This document shows, in pieces, positions 39,615 to 50,616 of a DNA stretch of 64,000 nucleotides (positions are counted from its first letter, which is position 1; each line of letters begins with the position of its first letter). The stretch lies in assembly GCA_963693365.1 (NCBI GenBank), contig CAVNZM010000006.1, positions 10,354,001 to 10,418,000 of the forward strand. Reading direction: 5' to 3'. The position numbers were made by a program, and so were the translations under genes. The notes beneath the pieces are model-generated. The model did no database searches. It was not told the DNA's origin and worked only from the letters and a program-made list of their open reading frames with translations. The DNA is from Amoebidium appalachense (lineage: Eukaryota; Ichthyosporea).

Positions 39615-41092
39615 ATGACTCCCTCAGCCACGGCCAGCCTGTTTGACAAGCTGCCGGACAACGTCTTGGGTCTCGTCTTGGGCGCGCTGCCTTTCTACTC
39701 CCGCAAAGATGCCACGCGTGTGTGTCGCCGCTTTCGAAGGGTGGCCTTGGGCTCCACCCTTCCCCCCACAAAGTTCCGCCTTCAGATACCTGCACGTCTT
39801 TGCAAAATCGTAGAAAAGCCTGGTAATGGCGGCTTTTTAACAAACAAAGTGAAAGTGCTCGAGCCCCTCGTCCCCCCGGCCACTATTCTTTCCGAATGCA
39901 AGCTTGCCCTGGAAGCATGGGGCCCTACCGTGCGGTGTATGCGCGTGCAAGCGGGCACACTCGTGGCCTTGGCAGACGCCTTGGGCCAAGGTTGGGGCGA
40001 GCTGCTTGGTGCACTTGACCGCTTCTTGCCCTTGCTGGTGGAAGTCGACGCCTTAACGAAATACAACGAAAGATTAAATACATTCGAAAAAGAGCCTCAG
40101 CCGACTGTTCTTCAGAAGACAATGTTGTTTGCGTTTCAACGTCTGCAAGAAATCGTAACAGTGCTTGGCCATCGTTTGACGCGTTTTCAAATCGACACGG
40201 AGTATTTTCTGGATGAGGGGAAGGAAGGGAACTCGTTGCTCGTGCAAGCAGCCACTTACCTTCCCAACGTCAGAGATTGGGCTGTAGGTGGTGGGCTCAG
40301 TGAGGGTCTTGGCGACGACTTTGCTGGAAGAGTCGAGACGCTACACCTAAACATGGGCTTCGGGGAGGGGGCGGATGAGCGGGCTGAGGTCTTCAAGGTC
40401 TGTGTTTCATGAGCCTCTTCCCCCATTCTTCAGCTCTCGTTCCTTGCAGCTGCCTCACTGATTTAGCTCACCTCTTTCTCCACTTCTTGCAGAAATTGTT
40501 AACTTATTTCCACAACACTATCCCATCCACCACTTGTTCTTGTTTCCGGATCTTGCCTCACGCTTTTCTTCCACCCCATTCAGTCTTGCGTAGATGTCTC
40601 TAAGGCGCTGGATGCGAAGTTCTTGATCACTTGCCATTCCCGTTTGTGCTGCTGCCTTGCCCGTGCTTGGCATATTCTGACGACAATTTCTTTCCTGCCC
40701 CACACACCCACCTTCTTGTGCGTGCTCATTCACATCTGCCCGGTCATAATGACGTACTTTCACCTCCCCTCCCCCTCCCCCCCCGCTCACGTACCCACAC
40801 GTATACACACACCATGTGACACACACACAGCGGTTGGCCAAGTACCACAACCTCACAGACCTTACCTTGGACTATGCCAGTGAAGAAATGTCCTGCGACG
40901 ACGAGTTATTTGGGCAGCTGTGTGATTGTACAAACCTCAAGAAACTCCGCCTGTACGATTATGCTGAGGGCTGCTACAGCATCGTTAACGAAATACCCTA
41001 TATTGAGAAGCTCGAGGTGGTATGTGACTTCCCCCCTTCCCTCCACCCCCCTCCCCTCCCCCCCCTCCCCCCCCAAAACACCTCCGCCACCA

Positions 41093-41174
<82 letters not shown>

Positions 41175-44100
41175 TGTGACACCTCTGTAAACATCTGTAC
41201 ACGCCGTACATGTTTACTATTACGAATATACTGTACATATCATAGTGATCACGTAGATATTGTGTACATATGATCAGATCAATATCACACGCGACAGCCG
41301 CGGGCTGCGGCTCACGACTGAGCCGCGGCTGTAGCGGCGCCGGCAATATGCAGTGGCCGTGCAGTCAGTATGAACCAATAGAATTCGAGAACCGCTAGGA
41401 TAGGAATGCAAGTCTCATCCACTACGGAGGCGACATCTATAGCTAAACGAACGGAACCAATAAGGAAATCAGACCCAGTTGCATAAACCTAAACGGGCTT
41501 AAGTATTGACCAATCATTTGCCACAAAGTTATCCTTTTAGTTAGCTTCATGTTATTGGTGCACTGTGTGCACATAAAGACGACCGCACTCTTCTGACTGG
41601 TCAGAAGTCACGAAGGCATCAATGCCACCCATCCAGATGATCCGGAACCTGGGGGCTATATAAACAAGCCGTCCCAGTACGGGGGATCACTCTGAACGAG
41701 CACATTAAATAGTAACCTGGCCGCGTGTGCCTTACTACCCGTTCTCTGTCTTTATTCTGATTCAGTTGTTCTCTGCCTTATCCCAACTAGTTCAACTGTT
41801 TACATTGGCGACCGCGCAGTTCCAGAATCTCACATCTTTCAAGAATCTCTTCAACCATGGCGGGCGAATTTGACGACTACCCTGTACTCTCGGACAATGA
41901 AAGCAAACTGACACGTGACACCAAGAAGCCTACCGCAGTCAAACCGCCGCCCCCAACGCAGAAGAAAGCCAAGACTCCGGGGCAGGGCACGAAAACACTC
42001 CCCACCCCTCCCCCTACACAGCCTCGTGCTCCCCAGAAACCGAACACGATCACAAAACCCAACACACACACGAACACAAAGGCAACTACGAAGCCCACTG
42101 GCAACGAACAAACGAAGCCCAACGAAAGCACGAAACCCAAAGACAAAACGAAGCGCAACGAACACACGAAAACCAACGAACATACGAACACCAACGAACA
42201 CACGAACACCAACAAACACACGAACGAACTTCAAGTAGCAACGAAGGAAAAAACGAAACAAGACCGGGACACTGCCACAGCTCTGGCAGAGGTGCGGGGC
42301 CGTGTTCTCTCCAAGTTCTATCGTATTGAAACTCTGAGACGTGCCATTCAAACTGCAATCGATGCTGGGCGGCCTGTGATGGACCTCGAAGCTGATGTCG
42401 CGCAGATTTACAGTGAGATTTCGCAGATGGAAGACACCACACTGTCTAGAATGTTGTGCACGTCCGCGAAATGGTCTGAGTTGGAGCGGGAAGCACAGTT
42501 GGTGGCTGAGGCACGTGTGAAAAATACGACGGTGCCCACCACCCCCCGTCCTCCCCCACCCACCACAGGCAAGAAGCCTTTGTCCCCGGTCCCATCTGGG
42601 TGCACTGATCCCAAGGTAATTGCACCTCCCGCACCCCCCACTAAATTTACATATAAGGATGTGCTTGCGCGCACACTCAGCTACACTGATTCTGATGCTG
42701 AAAATGAAGAAAAACACGAACAAAGTTACGAAGACACACCCACAAACGAAAACGAACACATGACTGCGAAAGTGCATGAAGAAGATCACTTCGACCAGCC
42801 TAAAGCACCCGTATTTAACGAAATCCCCCTTGCAGGATCCCCTCTGGCGTCTGCAGGTGGACTGGCAGGCACGCCAAGTCGCCCGAGAGGCTCTGATGTC
42901 AGCACAGGCTCAGGAGGTAAGGCTGGGTCTATATTGAACAAGCACTTTGCAGAGCACGAAAAACTGTGGTTGCACCCTCTCCGCCAGTTGCATGCATCCG
43001 AATACGGCCCCATCTTGGCTGCATTGAAACTACCAGAATACAAGGGTGACTTGCAGGATAAATGCACGGTGATTGAATGGCTGCACGAATTTTCCCAGCA
43101 GATGTTTTGCATTGCAGGGGTCCCCCCCACACTTGCTGTTCGCTGGGCGGTGCAGTGCTTTCCTCTTGCTTCCCCCGCCCGTGTGTGGTACACGAATTTT
43201 ACCAGGACACAGGGAGAACTCACGTTTGATGCATTTGCACATGCACTAGTTACGAAATTTCACGACCAGCGTGTGCAAGAGGCACTCAGTGCCGAATTAA
43301 ATGCACTCAAACAAGGCAAGCAAAAGGTGGCCGAATTTGCAAGCAGGCATGCGCGTTTGTGGGCACGTGTGTACCCCCTTAAGTCTGAGGCACACCAAAT
43401 TTTGGATTTGTCTCACCGATTGGGTGGGGAAGACGAACAAGAATTTCGCAAATATCAACTCAGACAAACACGAAAAGAAGAAGAATTGACCCTGTCTGGA
43501 GTTGTTGCCTATCTCGCAGAAAAAGAAAGAGACAGGCACACACGAACCCCATCCACCATTCTAACACAGAAACCCCCCACAAAACAGCAACCCGGTGGTG
43601 GATCTGGTGCCAGCGAGAAGCCGTCTATTTTTTCGCGCATGGGCACCACCCCCTGCAACCGTGGGTGCAAGTACGGCAGCCACGCCGAAGGCAAGACGTG
43701 CCCGGCCCTCAAATTCGAATGCCACTCCTGCAAGCAGAAGGGGCACTTTGGGGGGTCACCAATTTGCCCCAAGTACGACCCCAACTTTAAGAAGGGAACC
43801 CGCAAGGCAGAGATTGAGGCTAATCGGGCCAAGTTCAAGAGAGCACGTGTAGAATAGGAAGGCGGGCAAGGGACTGGTCTCTCCCCAGTAGAACATAATG
43901 TATTTGATTTAATAGCAGAGCTGGAACTGTGTTCCCCTCTGGCAGATAAATTGCAAAATAAATCTACTGGTGCGGAAATTTCTGTTGTCTCGGAGCCCTC
44001 CCACGAATCTGCATGTGCCCCACCCCCCCACGAACAGTTACCCCCGTGTACTGACCCCCCCATGCACACGCACACCCCGCCCCCGCGCAAAAAGAAAAAT

Positions 44101-47100
44101 GTGCATTTTGCTGACCGTGTGCACTCCTCCATTGCAGAACCACGGCATGAAAATGCCACTGTGTGCACATTAACCCACGAAAATAAATGCACAGCCACAC
44201 TTGCGCGAATGTATGTGCATGGGAAGCTAGTCACAGTAGTTGTCGACTCTGGTGCTAGCCATAGCTGTATAAGCACAGCATTTTACGAATCTCTCCCTGT
44301 AGTGGCAAGAAAACGAATTCAGCATGTTCCTAATTTTAGTGTACTGGATGCACAAAGTAACGAAATGACATGCCAAGGAAGTATATCTCTCACTCTCGCC
44401 ATTCCCAACGAATCTGCTCTAGTGGTGCACAGATGGCATGTGATTGATAATCTACCATATGATGCCTTATTAGGTGTTGATTTCATGGGGCCACAACAGG
44501 GACGAATTGATTACGGTGCTGCAGAACTTTCGTTCATGTATGCTAAGGGAAATCGCAGGTGCAGTATTCCGGTGTGGTGGTTGCGTGGGAGTGCGGAGGA
44601 GACAGCTGTTTCTCGCGTATTAATTACCACCACAGGTATTCACCTCCCGGTAGATGCGTCAAATATCGCAACGTGTAAAATAAAACTCGCTGCCGGCGCA
44701 CCACCACCACGAACTTTAGACTGTTGTATGGGCACAGTGGTTCCATGTGGTCCACTTAATTCACGGGCTTACACAACAGCATGCAGTGTCACCAGTTTAG
44801 CTCGAATTTCGAATAACGAACCCCCCCTCTCCACTAGCGAAGAAAGTGTGATCGAGGACGAATACGAATGCAAGGTGTTGTTGACTAACACATCGGACCA
44901 TCATGTGTACCTAGGCCCTGGTACGGAGGTGGCCATGTTTATTCCCTTGCAATCAGATGACACTGTTACTCTTTTAGCACGTCCACACTCCGGTAATGGA
45001 ACCAGGAGGGCGACAACCCCACACCCTGGCCATCCATTAGGTACCTCTGCTAAAACGAACTTTTCTTCGCAGGAATCAACCGAAGAACCCACCGAACACG
45101 AACCACACACTTTCCAGGCGGCTACTAATATTAACGGTAGTATTAAGGTGTGTGAACGGAGTAAAATTATGAATATGAGTACGAAAGAGAACACCACACA
45201 GCGCAGTTCCACGAAAATGAATGGTTTTGGTAATCCAGCACGAACAAAACCAGAGGTAGGGCCACCTACTATCGAAGCAGCAGATGGGGCACCATCTACC
45301 ACTGCACTGGAGGATACGAATAATTTACGAAAGCGTACGCACGAATGTACCTCCGACGGGGAAGCCGCCACAGACGACGACTTGCCTTTTGGGGTCAAAC
45401 CTCCAGAAGAATACGACATGCCTGGAACTCCCCCAGACCAACGGAAACCGTTGGCGAAACGGATACGAAAACTGCTTAAGAAATGGAAGCATGTGTTCTC
45501 TGCACACGACAACGACTTTGGTTTGAGTACCTTAGACGAACTGTCGATCGAAGTAACTACCACCATACCACAGTACCGCAGGCCCTATAACATCCCACAT
45601 CACCTTCGCGATAGCCTACACAAACAAATTCAAAATTGGGTAGAGTTTGGAGTGATTGAGCCTGCGTCCAGCCCTTACTCCGCTCCGATGGTGTTGGTGG
45701 CGAAAAAGGACGGGTCTTTAAGAGTCTGCATTGATTTTAGAATGCTGAACTTGATTACGAAGAAAGACGGTTACCCTTTACCACGAATTGACATGGCTCT
45801 GGGTATGCTCAGAGGTGCCCGCGTGTTTTCCGCACTTGATTTAAACGGTGGTTACCACCAAGTCAAAGTAGCCGATAACGACAAAGAAAAACTTGCATTT
45901 ACCACCCCCTGGGGGCAGTATCAATTCGCACGCGCACCTTTTGGAGTAAGTAACATGCCTGCTGTCTTTTCAAGGATGATGAACCGTGTATTCGCTGGTA
46001 TGCTGTGGACACATGTACTCATATATCTCGATGATATATTAGTTATGTCACCCACTATCGAAGAACATTTTGGGCATTTAGATTCATGTTTTTCCCGGCT
46101 CTGTGATGCAGGATTAAAACTGAAAGGCAGAAAATGCTCTTTGTTCATGGAAGAAGTTGGCTATTTAGGCCATCGCGTATGCCCGGATGGTATTAAGGTA
46201 GACCCAGAAAAAGTGGCAGCAATAAAGAATAAAAGCTACCCACAAAATTTATCTGAGCTACGAAGTGACCTCGGGTTATTTTCATATTATCGAATATTTG
46301 TGGACGATTTCAGCCATACGGCTGAACCACTCACGCGAATGCTGGGCACCTCGAAGGAGGATTCAGAATTACTAAAACGAATTCACGCAAAAATGCCCCC
46401 CTCTACGAAACCCGCCAAACGCAACGGCAGCGCAAAACAACGAAAAGACGAAGCAAAAAATTTGCACGCCGATTCTGCAGCTATTTTGGCCACGAAAAAG
46501 AAAGCACAGAAAAATGCTGCATGGGTGTGGGGTACGGAACAGGAGAAAGCATACGATACCCTTAAGAATGCGTTAATTAATGCACCTGTGCTTGCTCACC
46601 CCGATTTCACCAAACCTTTTATTGTTGACTCAGATGCTTCACAGTATGCTCTGGGCGCAGTGATTTCGCAGGTAGGTGATGACGGCAAAGAACGACCCAT
46701 AGCTTATGCTAGCAGAACACTCTCTAAGAGTGAACGAAATTATGCGGCGAATAAAAGGGAAGCCTTAGGTGTGTATTGGGCTGTGTGCAAAGCATTTCGC
46801 GCTTACACCTATGGGGCTCCTTTCTTGTTACGAACCGACCACTCCAGCTTGACGCGCATTCTGTCTACCGGCGATGCACCGGAACCTGTTGTTGCAGGCT
46901 GGCAAATGGCGCTTTCCGCATACACATACGAAATTCAGCACAGGGCGGGCAAACACCACAGCAATGCTGATGGACTCTCTCGGCCATCTAAAGAAAATGC
47001 GCAACCAGGACCCGAAGATACTGAGCTGACATACCCCTCACTGATCGGCACAGTCTCGGGCTCGTCCACGGTGTTTGCGGTAACACGCTCCGCCGCAGCG

Positions 47101-50100
47101 ACAGCGCAGGCACAAGCTGCCACCCACCCACCCCCAGCTGAACCCACGAAACCTAATACCACGCCGCCAGAATTTATTCCCCCAAAAGCGGATGGACGAA
47201 TGCCCACCTATGAACAGTATGTGTCAGCACAGAAGGCTGATAAACACATTGCGAAAGTCAGGGCCTACCTGGAAAAAGCACCGGGCTACGAATTATTTGG
47301 CAACGAAATCGCGATGGAAGCTAGTCGCTGCACCATAGACAATGACCTTGTGTATGTGTGGGTCCTAGAACAGCGTGGCCCCCGCAAACCCAGCAAGGAA
47401 CCACGAATTTGGGTGCCGTCTACGCTTGTGCGCCTCGTTTTGGCCGCATGTCACGACGCCCCAACCGCAGGTCACCTCGACGCAGCACGCACCTTCCACC
47501 GTGTTACCCAGATAGCATGGTGGCCACGTGTATGGCAAGACTCGGTGCAGTGGGTAACCACATGCAAAGCCTGTCAATACCGGAAGACACCCCGAATGCA
47601 AAAGAAACTACGAATTCACGATGGTTTTATCCCCACCTATCCCTTTCAATACGTGTCTATGGACATTACTGAGATGCCTACGAAATCTGATCTCAGAGTT
47701 TCCCTGTTGGTGTTTCTCGACCTCTTCACTCGCTGGCCGGAAGTGATTTTATTTCACAAAACACCCACAGCCGAAGATGTGGCAAAGGCATTCGAAGACT
47801 CCATCTACTGCCGTCACGGTCGTCCGGAATTTTTAGTATCAGACAACGGCGCGAATTTGGCAGCTATGTTGGTCACAGATGTCTGTCGAGTGTTGGCTAC
47901 AAAACGAATTTTTGCAAGTCCCTACAGCCCCCAGACCAATGGTGCCGTAGAGCGATTCAATCGCACACTTAAGAATATTCTTGCCACTCTCGTGCAGGAT
48001 AAACACCACGAATGGATTGACTACTTACCGCAAGTACTGTTTTCCTACCGCACCGCCTACCACTCTTCCTTGGGGGACACGCCATTCTTCATGCTTTATG
48101 GCAGAGATCCGGTCGAGCCCCCCCGCCCCCCAATTGCGGCTTCATGTGGGATGGAGACGGAGGAATACCGTCGAGAACTACTGCAACGAGTGCAGTATGC
48201 CCGGCAAACAGTCACACGAATTATGTCTGAAGCTGCCCGTCGTAGTAAAATCACGGCTAACAAAAATGCTCGTGAACCCACAGAACTCGAGGGTCTGGTG
48301 TTGAAAGCAGTCACAGACTCCACCACCGACCACAGTCTACCCACGGCACTCAGAACTAAATGGGAAGGTCCGTATCGCGTCCTGCGGCGCGTTACCGACG
48401 CCCCCATGTCTTACGAAATTCAGCGGGTTGGGTCAACGGACACCGTTCGAGCACACGCACGTCACTTGAAGCCGTATTTTCCCCGTGACGACGTTGATAT
48501 GACGCCAGCCGACTCTGGTCCGCAAGATTCACCCACCCCCACCTTCGAAGTGGCAAAAATTATTGCCCACAAGTACGACTCGGCAACTGCCCAAGCCCTT
48601 TACAAAGTTCGTTGGAAAGGGTACACGGCTAAGAACGACACCTGGGAACCTCACTCCGGCCTGCAAGACACAGCCGCAGGAGCACTCACAGACTACCTAG
48701 GTACTTTGGTGGCCGGCCCTGCCAGCCAGCCCGCACGAAAGAAGCGCCGACGTCGCTAACTTCCCTCAGCCTGGTGGTTTACCGTCTCCAGACCATACCA
48801 CCAGGCTCCCGAGAAGGGGGGGAGTGTAAACATCTGTACACGCCGTACATGTTTACTATTACGAATATACTGTACATATCATAGTGATCACGTAGATATT
48901 GTGTACATATGATCAGATCAATATCACACGCGACAGCCGCGGGCTGCGGCTCACGACTGAGCCGCGGCGCCGGCAATATGCAGTGGCCGTGCAGTCAGTA
49001 TGAACCAATAGAATTCGAGAACCGCTAGGATAGGAATGCAAGTCTCATCCACTACGGAGGCGACATCTATAGCTAAACGAACGGAACCAATAAGGAAATC
49101 AGACCCAGTTGCATAAACCTAAACGGGCTTAAGTATTGACCAATCATTTGCCACAAAGTTATCCTTTTAGTTAGCTTCATGTTATTGGTGCACTGTGTGC
49201 ACATAAAGACGACCGCACTCTTCTGACTGGTCAGAAGTCACGAAGGCATCAATGCCACCCATCCAGATGATCCGGAACCTGGGGGCTATATAAACAAGCC
49301 GTCCCAGTACGGGGGATCACTCTGAACGAGCACATTAAATAGTAACCTGGCCGCGTGTGCCTTACTACCCGTTCTCTGTCTTTATTCTGATTCAGTTGTT
49401 CTCTGCCTTATCCCAACTAGTTCAACTGTTTACAACCTCCCACCCACCCACATCACCCCCACCCATTGTACATGTGCTCGTTGTTCTTTCCGTAAGGCAC
49501 TCATGCACATATTGTTTTTGACACTGTTGTGTTTACCCCTGCCCCTTTGCGGTGGCGCCTAAAACCAGCTAACCTTGCACCAGGGCGGCTTACGTGCAAA
49601 CACAAGCCGAACACGCTTGCGCGCACACACACACACACATGTAAACAGTTGGACTGGTTAGGATAAGGCGGAGTACAACTGAATCAAAATAAAGACAGAG
49701 AACGGGTAGAAGGGCACACGCGGCCAGGTTGCTTTTACTATGGGCCGACTCAGTCTGTCTCAGACTTCACTGAAGTGATCCCCGTACTGGGACGGCTTTG
49801 TTATATAGCCCCCAGGTTTCGGATCAAGGCCCAGGATTGGTTCATTTGCGGCCAGCGCGGGTGGCAACATGCCATTCGTGATTCTGGTGCGGTCCGAGCC
49901 AGTCAGACCTTCGTCCTATTTATGCAAACCTCTTATTGGTCCACTTCGTTTATGTGGTATGCAGCAATAGAATCATATATGGTTCCATTCTTAGGTCAGA
50001 GTGAGTCCTATTGGTGCGGACATAATATTTATGTGATATTCATGACAAAGCACGAATCGTGTGCTGGTAGATCACATTCTTTAGTAAACATGTACAGTTC

Positions 50101-50583
50101 ATGTGTACAGTTGTTTACAACACACACGTGCACACACCTGCACGTGCCTAGTAGGGTTCGCATTACTATTCAATGCATGTATTCTCATGCCAACACCCAA
50201 CACTAGTTTCGAGCACAATCACACCACAAATCTGTAAAAGCACAACGTGAAGCATACTTGCCGCATGAGCGCATTCAAACTCAAGCCCATTCGCAGGTAC
50301 TTGTGTATTTTCAGTGGCCACTCACACATAACAAAAAAAATCGAAATCCTTAATAATAGCACAATGCGTGTGTTGGCGTCTTGTTTATGCACAAGGGCTT
50401 GGAACCTGTTGATCTGTTTTGCCAAACCCCTTCCCTAAGTTGTGCCCCCCCCCCCCCCCCCCCCCCCATGGCAGGCCTATCGTTGTAATGGAAAATCCCG
50501 TTCTCCCGCTCTTACTCCCCTTCCCTTCCTGTCTCGTTCCCTAACATCCTCTAATAACCCCTTTTGTCTCCATATCCCCCCCC

Positions 50584-50616
<33 letters not shown>

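Larger units (their letters stand above)
41186..49434 (+). mobile_element. full-length Ty3/gypsy chromovirus, 8249 bp
   Basis: Complete LTR retrotransposon. LTRs at 41186-41804 and 48825-49434 begin TGTAAACA and end TGTTTACA (8-bp terminal inverted repeat). They are flanked by a perfect 5-bp target duplication ACCTC (41181-41185 and 49435-49439). A primer-binding region follows the 5' LTR and a polypurine tract (48811-48824) precedes the 3' LTR. Internal domains in order are capsid, zinc knuckles, protease, reverse transcriptase, RNase H, integrase and chromodomain, the order of Ty3/gypsy chromoviruses. Gag and pol are in one frame split by a single TAG. Apart from a 9-bp difference the LTRs look nearly identical, so the insertion is recent. 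It lies in intron 2 of the F-box gene in the same orientation. Confidence 0.97.

Noticed and set aside
41851-42789. 312-residue minus-strand ORF over gag
   Set aside because: Val/Phe/Cys-rich shadow of the repetitive gag N-terminus.
43855-43857. Nuclear reassignment of UAG to an amino acid
   Set aside because: Two in-frame UAGs (gag/pol and SET copy) raised this, but the CstF-77, copper ATPase, F-box and SPX-ankyrin reading frames have no internal UAG in about 2900 codons and three of them end at UAG where their families end.
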